A stretch of 56,535 bases of DNA from Cohnella zeiphila (GTDB lineage: Bacteria; Bacillota; Bacilli; Paenibacillales; Paenibacillaceae), in NCBI RefSeq assembly GCF_014212055.1, contig NZ_JACJVO010000048.1:1-56535 (forward strand), read 5' to 3'. Positions within the stretch are counted from its first letter, which is position 1. The number at the start of each line of letters is the position of its first letter. The notes below the pieces were generated by a model. The model was given only the letters and a program-made list of their open reading frames with translations, ran no database searches and had not been told where the DNA came from. Positions 42,623-51,257 of the stretch are shown in pieces. Made by a program: the position numbers and the translations under genes.

Positions 42623-44422
42623 ATGTTGCCGCAGCCCGGAGGTCTTCCCCGCCGCCGACTCCGCCTATCCCTCAAGCTGAAGCTGCTCGGCGTGCTGATT
42701 CCGCTGTCGATCGCTCCGATCGCTCTCGCCAGCGTCGGCTGGTACGAGACGATGTTCCGTTCCAGCATGAGCCATTCCGCCGCCATCACTTCCCAATATT
42801 CGCAGCTTGTCGCCGAGAACATTTCCCAATACACGGACGGCGTCAGCCATGCGCTCGACCCGCTTCTGATCGATCTTAACTTCCAGAAATACTTGAAAAC
42901 GCCCGCCTCCGACATCGTCTCGCAAGCCCGCTATTCCCTGGCGTTCGAGCCGCTGATCCAGAGCTTCATCCAGTCCCATCCGGAGCTGCTCGGGGTCGTG
43001 TACACCGACCGGAAAGGCAAGATACTCTATCAATCTTATCAGAAAAGAATGAATTACATCTATCCTTTTGACGCCGACCCGTTCTTCGCCGCCCTGCCGC
43101 AGATCCGGGAAACGACGCTAAGCCCGCCTCATTCGGCTTCCTATCTGCTGGACAAGCCGGAAGAGATTCTGTCGGTCGTCCGCCCGGCGTTCGATCTGTC
43201 CAGCGGGCAAATCTCCGCTTGGTTGATCGTCGATATCCGCGCCGAGTATTTCCGGGAGCTGATGAGAGGGGCTTACCCCGACAAGGACGGGCAAATCCTG
43301 CTCTACCATCCGCAGAGCGGAGCGGTCGTCGCCAACCAGCAGATGGATCGCCCGCTTCTGGAACGGCTGCGCGGCGCCGTTGCCGAGCACGATCCGCAAG
43401 CACGGGAATGGACATTCACTTCGGAGCGCGCCTCCTATCAAGCCGTACTCGAGGATGTGAAGATCGGCGGCTGGAAGCTGGTTTGGGTCGCTCCGCTCGA
43501 CGCGATCACCGACGGGGTGAGGAGGTCGCTTCGCTGGACGCTGATGATCGCGGTCTTCGCGCTCGCACTCTGCTGCTTCATCGCCTTTCCCGCCATGCAG
43601 GCGGTTCTCCGGCCGTTGGACAAGCTGGTCGGCGGCATGCGCAAGCTGCCCCGGGGCCGCTACGAGCCGATTCCCCAGCCCGCCGGTCACGACGAGATCG
43701 GCTTCCTCGTGCAAACGTACAACCGGATGGTCGTCGAGCTCGAGCGGATGGAACGGGAAGTGTATCAAAGCAAGCTGCGCGAACGGGAGAAGGAAGTGCT
43801 GCAGCTGCAGGCGCAGACCAATCCGCATTTTTTCTTCAACACGCTGGAGACGCTGGATGCTTATGCCGCTCTGAACAAGGCGGAAGCCGTCAGCGACATG
43901 GTGCAGACCGTGTCGCGAATGATGCGCTACAACGTCCGCAACGACGACGGCTGGGCTCCGCTCCGGGAGGAGATCGCGTACATTCGCGATTTCCTGAACA
44001 TTCATCGCCACCGCAACGGCAAGGAAGTGCGGACGGAGTGGGAGATCGATCCGGCGCTAACGGACGTTCCGGTAATGCGGCTGTCCATCCAGCCCTTCGT
44101 GGAGAATGCGCTCAAATACGGGTGGAGTCCGGCGTTGTCCGCGGAGGAGTTCCGCTTGACGGTCTCCGCCGGCCGGATAGGCTCGGCCCTGCGGATCGCC
44201 GTTCGCGATACGGGCGTCGGAGCCGATCCGGCAGCGCTGGCCATGATCAGTCGCCTGCTGGAGCAAGGAGTCGACGAAGCCGATCCGTACTTCAAGCGGC
44301 ATACGGGCATCTACAACGTTTATCGAAGGCTCGTCCTCGTTTACGGCCCTCGGGTGCGGGTCGCTTTCCGCGGCGGTCTGCTTAGCGGAACGGAAGCGGA
44401 GATCACGATCGAGGACGGATGA
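42623..44422 (+). CDS. Sensor histidine kinase (YesM-like, LytS-type core)
   Basis: A 599-residue membrane kinase. A basic N-terminus leads to TM1 (LKLLGVLIPLSIAPIALASV), then a ~240-residue extracytoplasmic Cache-like sensor, TM2 (LMIAVFALALCCFIAFPAM), and a HAMP domain. The His_kinase motif QTNPHFFFNTLETL holds the phosphorylated His, and the ATPase core has QPFVENALKYG and RDTGVGADPAAL. ATG 42623 follows GGGAGAG; longer readings upstream run into the divergent regulator. It pairs with the divergent AraC-type regulator and presumably senses the sugar or its binding protein. Confidence 0.92.
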   Translation: MLPQPGGLPRRRLRLSLKLKLLGVLIPLSIAPIALASVGWYETMFRSSMSHSAAITSQYSQLVAENISQYTDGVSHALDPLLIDLNFQKYLKTPASDIVSQARYSLAFEPLIQSFIQSHPELLGVVYTDRKGKILYQSYQKRMNYIYPFDADPFFAALPQIRETTLSPPHSASYLLDKPEEILSVVRPAFDLSSGQISAWLIVDIRAEYFRELMRGAYPDKDGQILLYHPQSGAVVANQQMDRPLLERLRGAVAEHDPQAREWTFTSERASYQAVLEDVKIGGWKLVWVAPLDAITDGVRRSLRWTLMIAVFALALCCFIAFPAMQAVLRPLDKLVGGMRKLPRGRYEPIPQPAGHDEIGFLVQTYNRMVVELERMEREVYQSKLREREKEVLQLQAQTNPHFFFNTLETLDAYAALNKAEAVSDMVQTVSRMMRYNVRNDDGWAPLREEIAYIRDFLNIHRHRNGKEVRTEWEIDPALTDVPVMRLSIQPFVENALKYGWSPALSAEEFRLTVSAGRIGSALRIAVRDTGVGADPAALAMISRLLEQGVDEADPYFKRHTGIYNVYRRLVLVYGPRVRVAFRGGLLSGTEAEITIEDG

Positions 44423-44437
44423 GAGGGCATAAAATAA

Positions 44438-44452
44438 CCCCACAAAGTGGGG
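44438..44452 (+). terminator. Short hairpin after the histidine kinase
   Basis: CCCCAC-AAA-GTGGGG, 15 bases after the stop and followed by CTTAGCTT. It lacks a strong U-run, so it is only a weak terminator candidate. Confidence 0.4.
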
Positions 44453-44519
44453 CTTAGCTTCGAAGCTTATTCAGGTACTTTGCGGGGACCCCGGGAACTT
44501 ATAAATTCTTATTGGTTAA

Positions 44520-44556
44520 CAAAAGCCCCCGGCTCCTTCCTTCGGAACCGGGGGCT
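44520..44556 (-). terminator. Terminator of the wal-htrA operon
   Basis: On the minus strand, AGCCCCCGG and CCGGGGGCT form a nine-bp stem with inner TTCC/GGAA pairs, followed by TTTTG. It lies 24 bases beyond the last gene of the locus. Confidence 0.88.
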
Positions 44557-44580
44557 GGCGCTCGCCCGTAAGCCGGGCGG

Positions 44581-44748
44581 CTAGACGACAAGAATCGCGG
44601 CGGGAGCGTCGCACCACTCGCAGCGCTCCGGCGGAGTCCAGCCGGTAAACCGGGTCTCCGCAAGATTGACGAGATCCGGCGCATCCTCGTATTCGTCCAC
44701 GAACTTGTCGATGGCCAGTTCTACATGCTCTTTGCACACACAGTACAT
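44581..44748 (-). CDS. yyzF: CxxH/CxxC protein (YyzF/BA_5709 family)
   Basis: A 55-residue protein with the family pattern: MYCVCKEH gives CxxH, and ERCEWC gives CxxC, probably a zinc site. The middle EHVELAIDKFVDEYEDAPDL is the conserved helix. The ATG at 44748, with GAGGAAAGAAGG upstream, gives the family length; a longer frame from 44787 would overlap htrA and has no ribosome binding site. The family regularly follows htrA and walJ in Bacillales, which supports the assignment. Its role is unknown. Confidence 0.85.
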   Translation of the reverse strand: MYCVCKEHVELAIDKFVDEYEDAPDLVNLAETRFTGWTPPERCEWCDAPAAILVV

Positions 44749-44773
44749 TCGGTGAGCGATCCTTCTTTCCTCA

Positions 44774-46081
44774 TCATTCGTCGTCATCGTCGGGAGGCTC
44801 AGCCAGCTTCACTTTAAGCTCTAACGGTTTCCCGTCGCGATAAAGCGAGACGGCCAGCGTATCCCCGATTTTCTTGGAACCGTACAAATACTTGCGAAGC
44901 GCCAGCATGCCGTCGATCGGCTTGCCGTCCAGCTTGACGATGATATCGTTCAGCTGAATACCTGCGTCCTTCGCGGGACCGACCGCCTCCAGCACGACGA
45001 CGCCGTCCTTTACGCCCTTCGGAACGACGAGCGGGTCCTCGTCCTGGCCGTCCGAGGACGAATCGCTCCCTCCGGAGCTCCCGTCCTGCGTTGCCGAAAG
45101 TCCCGCCTGATAGACGGATAGATCCATCGAGTAGATGCCCAGATAAGGACGGAGCACCTTGCCGTGTTCGATCAGCTGGTTCACGATCGGAGCCGCGTCG
45201 TCGATCGGAATCGCGAAGCCGATTCCTTCGACGCCCGTGTCCGCCACCTTCATGCTGTTGATGCCGACCACGTCGCCGTTCAGATTGACCAGCGCGCCTC
45301 CGCTGTTGCCGGGGTTGATCGGCGCCGAGATCTGGATGACTTCTTCCTCCCAATCGTAGACGCCGTTCTGATTGATCGACACGGGAAGCAGGCGGTTCAG
45401 GTTGGAGACGATACCGTCCGTCAAGGAATCGCTAAGGCCCAGCGGATTGCCGACGGCGATGACCGTCTCGCCTTCCCGCAAGCCGGAGGACTTGCCCAGC
45501 GTCGCCACGGCGCCGACGCCCTTGTCGTCCACCTCCAGCACCGCCAGGTCGGAGATCGCATCGGCTCCGACGATCTTCGCCGTCTTCTGGTCTCCGTTCA
45601 CCATGACGACCTGCACGCTGCCCGAATCGGCCACGACGTGCGCGTTCGTAATGATGAGCGCCTTTCCGTCCTTTTTCTGAAAAATGACGCCCGATCCGAG
45701 GTTTGCGTTCTCCAGCGAATCGTCGCCGCTCGGTGCGTCCGCGCCGTCTCCTCCGTCTTCCTGCTTGGGCCGGTTGATCACGCTGACGACGGCCGGACGT
45801 ATCTTGGCCGCGGCGTCGATGATCCGTTCCGACGTCTCCACGATCGGCTGGCCCGACGCCAGCGCGGGGACGCTGCGAGGCTCCGAGCCCCGGTCCAGGA
45901 AAAGGGTGAAGAGCACGGCGACCAGCAGCGAGCTGACAAGCGAAGAGAAGAGCGCGACGCGGAAGACCGAGCCTTGGCGCATGGAGCTTCGGCCGAAAGA
46001 CGGCTCTCTCCGTCTGTCAAGGCCTCTGCGGGTCTTCCGCGGTACCCGCGTGGAGTAAAAATCGTCATCGAAAAAACTCAT
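44774..46081 (-). CDS. htrC: HtrA-family membrane serine protease (HtrC/YyxA-like)
   Basis: A 435-residue trypsin-like protease with a PDZ domain, anchored by one N-terminal helix (residues ~42-62) with the protease outside the cell. The triad is His148 (TNAHVVAD), Asp178 (ISDLAVLEV) and Ser260 (NPGNSGGAL). The PDZ domain (residues ~340-430) contains AKDAGIQLNDIIVKLDGKPI. A Ser/Asp/Gly-rich loop (GGSDSSSDGQDED) precedes it. ATG 46081 with AAAAGGA was preferred to one 42 bases upstream. It follows walJ at a distance of 363 bases, a gap that holds a small gene on the other strand. The protein degrades misfolded exported proteins. Confidence 0.93.
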   Translation of the reverse strand: MSFFDDDFYSTRVPRKTRRGLDRRREPSFGRSSMRQGSVFRVALFSSLVSSLLVAVLFTLFLDRGSEPRSVPALASGQPIVETSERIIDAAAKIRPAVVSVINRPKQEDGGDGADAPSGDDSLENANLGSGVIFQKKDGKALIITNAHVVADSGSVQVVMVNGDQKTAKIVGADAISDLAVLEVDDKGVGAVATLGKSSGLREGETVIAVGNPLGLSDSLTDGIVSNLNRLLPVSINQNGVYDWEEEVIQISAPINPGNSGGALVNLNGDVVGINSMKVADTGVEGIGFAIPIDDAAPIVNQLIEHGKVLRPYLGIYSMDLSVYQAGLSATQDGSSGGSDSSSDGQDEDPLVVPKGVKDGVVVLEAVGPAKDAGIQLNDIIVKLDGKPIDGMLALRKYLYGSKKIGDTLAVSLYRDGKPLELKVKLAEPPDDDDE

Positions 46082-46254
46082 GGCCGCACCATCCTTTTCT
46101 CCAGGCCCCTGAAAGCCCCCCACGCCGCCGCGCTCTATGAATATCGCTTAGATCGCTGGAATGATCTTCGCACGTTTTGACTAAAATACTAATAGAATTG
46201 CCGAACCGAAGCAAGAATAGACTTCTCATAATTCTTATGTAATGAAAGGAAGAG

Positions 46255-46455
46255 ATGTCAATGCCGCCATCCGCCTGGACAGGCTCGTTCCTCGACGTCG
46301 CCGCCAAGCTCTCCGACTTGAGAGAAGACAATTACCGCCAGCTCCTTGCGCTCAGCACGCTGATCGAACTGCTGGTCGAGAAAGGAATCGTATCGCCTGA
46401 AGAGATGCGGATGAAGGCGGCCGAGATGGAAGACGAGCTGGACGCTATGATTTGA
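46255..46455 (+). CDS. Small hypothetical protein, antisense in the wal locus
   Basis: A 66-residue acidic, helical protein I do not recognise (LDVAAKLSDLREDNYRQLLAL and LIELLVEKGIVSPEEMRMKAAEMEDEL). The first ATG at 46255 follows GAAAGGAAGAG; ATG 46261 is an alternative. It is the only plus-strand gene between walJ and htrA, and its last 11 bases overlap the walJ 3' end. The second half resembles the short helix-turn segment often found at the N-terminus of regulatory subunits, but there is no real family match. The upstream 170 bases contain TTGACT (46179) without a matched -10. Confidence 0.7.
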   Translation: MSMPPSAWTGSFLDVAAKLSDLREDNYRQLLALSTLIELLVEKGIVSPEEMRMKAAEMEDELDAMI

Positions 46456-47248
46456 CCAGATCCCATTCGGTCGGACGGTCGTAATAGGTCTCGCAAATCG
46501 AGAATTCGTCCCGTTGATAGAAAAAACCGTTGTCTTCCAATATCGTATTCACCGTCAGCTTGGCCAAATCCATCAGATTGTGCTCTTGGCTCAAGTGGGC
46601 CAGATACACCCGTCGCATGCCGCCGGACAACAACCGGCAAAGCGCGTCGCCCGCGGCTTCGTTCGACAGATGTCCGGTATCTCCCAGAATGCGTCGTTTG
46701 ATGTTCCAGGGATACCGGCCCATCCGCAGCATGTTGACGTCGTGGTTGGACTCCAGCACGAGCACGTCCGAATGCTTCAGCTGATTCATGACTTTGTCGC
46801 TGACATAACCGAGATCGGTCGCCAGACTCAACTTCGCTCCGCCGGAACGGAAGCAGTAGCCGACCGGTTCGGCGGCGTCGTGCGAGATGGCGTACGATTC
46901 GACCCGCAGATCGAAAATCTCCATCTCGCTGTCCGCCGGCATGATCCGCCGCTGGCTGTCCGCCAGCTCGCCGATCGACTTCGCCATCGCGGCCCACGTC
47001 TTCTCGTTCGCGTAGACGGGCAGCTCATACTTGCGGGCCAGCGCGCCCAGCCCTTTAATATGGTCCGAATGCTCGTGCGTCACGAAGATCGCATCCAGAT
47101 CGCGTCCGGACACGTCCCGCTGGTTCATCAACTCTTCGATCTTTTTGCCGCTTAAGCCCACGTCGACCAGCACCGTCGCCGCGTCCGAAGACACGACCGT
47201 CGCGTTGCCGGTCGACCCGCTGGCCAGCACCGTAAACCGCAGTCCCAT
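46445..47248 (-). CDS. walJ: MBL-fold exonuclease WalJ (YycJ)
   Basis: A 267-residue metallo-beta-lactamase-fold protein. The HxHxDH motif is present as THEHSDHIKG, with downstream metal ligands in AISHDAAEP, LATDLGYVS, ESNHD and AHLSQEHN. The N-terminus MGLRFTVLASGSTGNA is the YycJ signature. B. subtilis YycJ has DNA exonuclease activity linked to mismatch repair and coordination of cell division with envelope synthesis. The start is ATG 47248, 42 bases behind walI. It is the fifth gene of the wal operon. Confidence 0.95.
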   Translation of the reverse strand: MGLRFTVLASGSTGNATVVSSDAATVLVDVGLSGKKIEELMNQRDVSGRDLDAIFVTHEHSDHIKGLGALARKYELPVYANEKTWAAMAKSIGELADSQRRIMPADSEMEIFDLRVESYAISHDAAEPVGYCFRSGGAKLSLATDLGYVSDKVMNQLKHSDVLVLESNHDVNMLRMGRYPWNIKRRILGDTGHLSNEAAGDALCRLLSGGMRRVYLAHLSQEHNLMDLAKLTVNTILEDNGFFYQRDEFSICETYYDRPTEWDLVKS

Positions 47249-47290
47249 GATGTTGTCCTCTCGTTTCCCCGTTCTCCCATGCTTCTTGCG

Positions 47291-48076
47291 CTACCCGCCG
47301 ATCCCGGCAACTCCGTCCGCCGCGGGCTTCTCTCCCGACGGATCGGCCCGGTCGGTGACAACTTCGCCGCTGTTGGCATTAACATAATAAACTTCGCCGT
47401 CCTCCAGCAAAACCCTCCAAGAAGGAATCGACACTTGCGTCTCCGAGTCGAACATTTGCCCGTGATAGCCCAGCTCGATCTCCTTGATCGCCGAACCGGC
47501 GGGCAAGTAATTTTTGATCAGCTTGTCGACCGCCTGGGTGGCGGGCAGAACCTTCTGCGGCTTCTCGCTGCCGAACGTCACGGAGTCTATGCGGTCTTGC
47601 CGGTAGCCGGTTATTTTCTGATTCTGATAGTACAGTTCGACCCGCACGTCGAAGATAGGCCAATCCCCTTCGACCCGATTCAGCACGAACATCTTCTCGT
47701 TGCTTCCGGGATTGTCGAAGCGGTATTTCGCCAGCTCCGGGATCGTTCCGCCGAGCGACTGCTGAAGCTCCTCTTCGGAGAAGACGATCCTCGTGTTCGG
47801 CGGCGGATCGAGCGGAGTCGGTTCGCCTTCGGCGGAAGCCGGAGAATCCTTCAGGCGGTAGGTCAGCTCCCGCATCAGGGGCATCTCGGTCGGAATCTCG
47901 GAGTCGATCCGGATGCCCTTGTTCGTCATGAGCTGCCGCGTCTCCGGAGAGAGCGAAGTCCAGTCGACGGCCGAATCGATCCGTTCCCGCCATTCCATCC
48001 AGAGCTGGTAGCCGAGCACGGCATTCAGCAGCAGGAAGGCGAGAATGAGCACGCTTTTGGCCCGTCCCCAATCCAC
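47291..48076 (-). CDS. walI: WalRK regulatory membrane protein WalI (YycI)
   Basis: A 261-residue single-pass membrane protein that, with WalH, controls the WalK kinase from outside the membrane. I took GTG 48076 (nine bases after AAAGGAG), which gives VDWGRAKSVLILAF, the exact counterpart of MDWNRTK in B. subtilis. A TM helix lies at residues ~7-27. The extracytoplasmic part has the YycI C-terminal YycH-like fold, with VSIPSWRVLLEDGEVYYVNANSGEV at the end. It is separated from walH by 71 bases. Confidence 0.92.
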   Translation of the reverse strand: MDWGRAKSVLILAFLLLNAVLGYQLWMEWRERIDSAVDWTSLSPETRQLMTNKGIRIDSEIPTEMPLMRELTYRLKDSPASAEGEPTPLDPPPNTRIVFSEEELQQSLGGTIPELAKYRFDNPGSNEKMFVLNRVEGDWPIFDVRVELYYQNQKITGYRQDRIDSVTFGSEKPQKVLPATQAVDKLIKNYLPAGSAIKEIELGYHGQMFDSETQVSIPSWRVLLEDGEVYYVNANSGEVVTDRADPSGEKPAADGVAGIGG

Positions 48077-48147
48077 TTCGCATCTCTCCTTTCGGGTGGG
48101 ATTCTCCTTGGAGCTTCTTCGAGCTTCTTCGAACTTCTTCAGGCCGA

Positions 48148-49431
48148 TCAAGGAACGGCCCGAATTTCGCCGCTCGCTAGCCGAATCGCCCAGACGGGCT
48201 CCATCCTGACGGAATCCTTCTGGAGCGTCGGCCGGAACGCCGGGAAGATCGACTCGACGACCTCGGCTCCCGCCGCCGCCTGGACCTTATTGCGCAAGGA
48301 GCTGCCGGCGGACAGCTGCCGCGGAGCCAGGTCCTTGCGCTCCTGCTCGTTCAGAACGAGCAGCGACCGCTCGTAGGAGGAGACGAACCCTTGCTGGATC
48401 GTCAGTTGAATGTAGCCGAAGCGGAAGCCGCTTGCAGGCAGGATCGGAAGGCCTTTGTAATACTGCTGGAACCGGATGACGCTGTCGGCAGACGTGCCTT
48501 CGCCTCGCACGAACCGGTGGCTGCCGATCCAGCCGCCGTGCTGGTTCACGAACTGAACGGCGCTGGCGATATTGTCGCCGAGGTCGTTCTGGCTGTCCGT
48601 CGGGGCGGCCGGGTCGGTATAGGACATCCATCCGCCGGCCTGCTCGATCTGCAGCCCTTTTTTGCCGTCCGTGTAAATCTGCGTTCCGTCCTGCCGGTCC
48701 TGGATCATGCGCGTCGTGCCGGGATCGAAAAACAGGTTGCGCTCGATCTGGTCCGGCGTGTAGCGGGTGAACGGAACGTCCGCGGAACCGTACGACCTCG
48801 GCTTCTCCGGCACGTAAACCCCGTTCTGCCAGTACGAGAACGGCGTCCAGTACTGGCCGAAGCCGGTATACTGGTTGACGTCCTGCACCGTCAAATCCGC
48901 GCGCAGCGCTTCATAGACGTTGCGGCCGTCGGCGCTGAAGAAGAACGTCCGCACCTCGTCCCGGTCCTTGCGCGCGAAGATCCAGATGCGGCTGATCGAG
49001 TCGGCCGAGAACAGGAAGTTCGAATCGATCTTGAAAACCCGCTGCAGCAGCTCGAACGGAATCGCCCGCGCGAACCGCACCTCGATGCCCGGGTCGTCGC
49101 GCCGCACCTGGTCCCAATCGATCGAATCGACCGAATCGCTTTGGAACCCCTTGAACTCGCGGGCCACCAGCTTGTCGAGCACCCGGTCGTAGAAGGAATC
49201 GTTCGGATAGAACACGGTGTGCTTGTCCCCGCCCATATGGACGACGAGCTCCTCCGGCAGCAGCAGCTGTTCTACCTTCATCTCCGGGCCGAGCGAATCG
49301 GTCTTCACGTAGTCCTGCTCCGTCCGCTCGTTCGCTTCCATGCTGGGCATGCTGTATGCGAGAAAATAACTCTGGATCAAGCTGATCAGCACCAGTGCGG
49401 CGAGCAGAACCGTCTTGCCCTTCTCGATCAC
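48148..49431 (-). CDS. walH: WalRK regulatory membrane protein WalH (YycH)
   Basis: A 427-residue membrane-anchored regulator of WalK. An N-terminal helix (KTVLLAALVLISLIQSYFLAY) is followed by the two extracytoplasmic YycH domains. It overlaps the walK stop by four bases (ATGA), so the two are translationally coupled, as in other Bacillales. The C-terminus contains an MEPVWAIRLASGEI repeat-like end close to the one in WalI. Confidence 0.93.
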   Translation of the reverse strand: MIEKGKTVLLAALVLISLIQSYFLAYSMPSMEANERTEQDYVKTDSLGPEMKVEQLLLPEELVVHMGGDKHTVFYPNDSFYDRVLDKLVAREFKGFQSDSVDSIDWDQVRRDDPGIEVRFARAIPFELLQRVFKIDSNFLFSADSISRIWIFARKDRDEVRTFFFSADGRNVYEALRADLTVQDVNQYTGFGQYWTPFSYWQNGVYVPEKPRSYGSADVPFTRYTPDQIERNLFFDPGTTRMIQDRQDGTQIYTDGKKGLQIEQAGGWMSYTDPAAPTDSQNDLGDNIASAVQFVNQHGGWIGSHRFVRGEGTSADSVIRFQQYYKGLPILPASGFRFGYIQLTIQQGFVSSYERSLLVLNEQERKDLAPRQLSAGSSLRNKVQAAAGAEVVESIFPAFRPTLQKDSVRMEPVWAIRLASGEIRAVP

Positions 49432-51257
49432 GGATGCTCACTTCCTTCCTGCGCCGGAGGAAGCATCACCGTCACGGTCGTTCCGACGCCCGGCTCGGAT
49501 TCGAGCGAGATGGTTCCCCCGTGCGCCCGCACGATTTCCCGGGCAATGGACAGGCCGAGGCCGGTCCCGCCCATGCTGCGCGAACGGGCCTTGTCGACGC
49601 GGTAGAACCGGTCGAAAATGCGGCCGAGATCTTTCTTCGGGATGCCGATCCCGGTGTCCCTCACCGCCACGGCCAATTGGCCGGCTTCGTTCAGCCGGGC
49701 CGAGAGCGAGATCGAGCCGCCGTCGAGCGTGTACTTGATCGCATTGGAGACGAGGTTGTCAAGCACCTGGTCGATGCCGTCGCGGTCCAGCCACGCTTTC
49801 TGCAGATCGGGCTCCACCTGCACTTTGACCGTGATCGCTTTCTGCCGCAGCTGCAAGGAGAAGCGGTCGACCACTTCCTCCATCATCTCCGCCATGTCGG
49901 TCTGCTGCCGGCGAACCGGCGCCTGGCGCGAATCGAATCGCGACAGGTGGAGCAAGTCCGTCACGAGCCGGATCATCCGCTCGGTCTCGCTCCGGATGAC
50001 GCCGACGAAGCGCTCCGCCAACGGCGGCTCCTCGAGGGCGCCGTCGTCCAGCGCCTCCGCATAGCTCTTGATCGTCGTCAGCGGCGTACGCAGCTCGTGG
50101 GAGACGTTGGCCACGAACTCGCGGCGGGACTCCTCCAGCTTCTCCGACTCCGTCACGTCCTGAAGAACGGCGATGCTGCCGACCACCCCTTTGTCGCGGC
50201 GGCGAATCGGCGTCAGCGTCACGCGGAAGACGAGCGGGTCCTCATCCTCCCCGAGCGAACGCTGCAGGAGCAGCTGCGATTCCGTTCCCTGCAGCGCTTC
50301 CGCCACCGGCTGCTTGTCGATGTCCAGCGTCTCGGACACGGTCTTCCCTTCGATGTCGTCGAGCCCCAGCATCGTCCGCGCGCGGCGGTTGGCCACGATG
50401 ACCCGGCCGATCTCGTCGGTGGCCAGCACCCCGTCGCTCATGTTGGCGAGAATCGAAGCGAGCTTCTCCTTCTCTTCCTCGTTGACGGACAGCGCCTCGC
50501 TGAGCCGGTCGGTCATGTCGTTGAACGCGGTGCTGAGCTGGCCGATCTCGTCGTTGCCGAGCACCGGCACGCGCTCCTCGAAGCGGCCTTCCGCGACCGC
50601 CGCGACCTGCCGGGTCAGCGCCTTGATCGGCTGGGTGATCGTCCCCGCGATCAGAATGCCGAGCAGCGCCGTCATGCCGAGCGCCAGCAGCATCCCCGTG
50701 ACGAAGATGCGGTTTACCCGCTCCACCGTCACGTACAAGTCCTTCATCGAAGCGACGATGTAGACCGCCCCGACGATTTTGTCGCCGCTCATGACAGGCT
50801 TGGCGATGACCTTCTTGCGAATGTTGTCGGAATCGATGATCTCCTCGGAATTGTCGCTAATGCCCTGCAGCGCGCGGCTGACCAGCAGCGACGTGTTCTT
50901 GCGCCCCACGTACGACTGGTGCTCTTCCAGCGACGTAGCCAGCACGCGGCCGCTCGAATCGAGCACCTGCGTCTCGGTGCCGCTGCTGCCGAACAGGCTG
51001 CCTACCAGCTGGCTCAGATAGACGCTCGTCCCTTCCTCCACGTTGCCGGCGTTGTCCTGTTTGGGGATTTCCGAAGCGGCGAGCACCGTCAGCAGCCGCG
51101 CCTGATCGTTCAGGCCGCTCGTGAAAGAGTTGATCAGCGAGCTCTTCATCGTGCTGATAAAATAAACCCCGATCAATTGCAGCGCGATCAGGATAAGAAG
51201 CAGCACCATAATGATGAGCTTCGCCTGTATCGTGCGGAACGGCTGAAGCAGCTTCAT
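49428..51257 (-). CDS. walK: Essential sensor histidine kinase WalK
   Basis: A 609-residue kinase that senses peptidoglycan state. TM1 lies at ~12-33, an extracytoplasmic PAS-like sensor at ~34-180, TM2 at ~185-205, then HAMP, a cytoplasmic PAS domain (LANMSDGVLATDEIGRVIVANR), HisKA with VSHELRTPLTTIKSYAEAL, and HATPase with NLVSNAIKYT, DTGIGIPKKDLGRIFDRFYRVD and GGTGLGLSIAREIV. The start overlaps the walR end by four bases (51254-51257). The length and order of domains fit WalK of Bacillales exactly. Confidence 0.96.
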   Translation of the reverse strand: MKLLQPFRTIQAKLIIMVLLLILIALQLIGVYFISTMKSSLINSFTSGLNDQARLLTVLAASEIPKQDNAGNVEEGTSVYLSQLVGSLFGSSGTETQVLDSSGRVLATSLEEHQSYVGRKNTSLLVSRALQGISDNSEEIIDSDNIRKKVIAKPVMSGDKIVGAVYIVASMKDLYVTVERVNRIFVTGMLLALGMTALLGILIAGTITQPIKALTRQVAAVAEGRFEERVPVLGNDEIGQLSTAFNDMTDRLSEALSVNEEEKEKLASILANMSDGVLATDEIGRVIVANRRARTMLGLDDIEGKTVSETLDIDKQPVAEALQGTESQLLLQRSLGEDEDPLVFRVTLTPIRRRDKGVVGSIAVLQDVTESEKLEESRREFVANVSHELRTPLTTIKSYAEALDDGALEEPPLAERFVGVIRSETERMIRLVTDLLHLSRFDSRQAPVRRQQTDMAEMMEEVVDRFSLQLRQKAITVKVQVEPDLQKAWLDRDGIDQVLDNLVSNAIKYTLDGGSISLSARLNEAGQLAVAVRDTGIGIPKKDLGRIFDRFYRVDKARSRSMGGTGLGLSIAREIVRAHGGTISLESEPGVGTTVTVMLPPAQEGSEHP

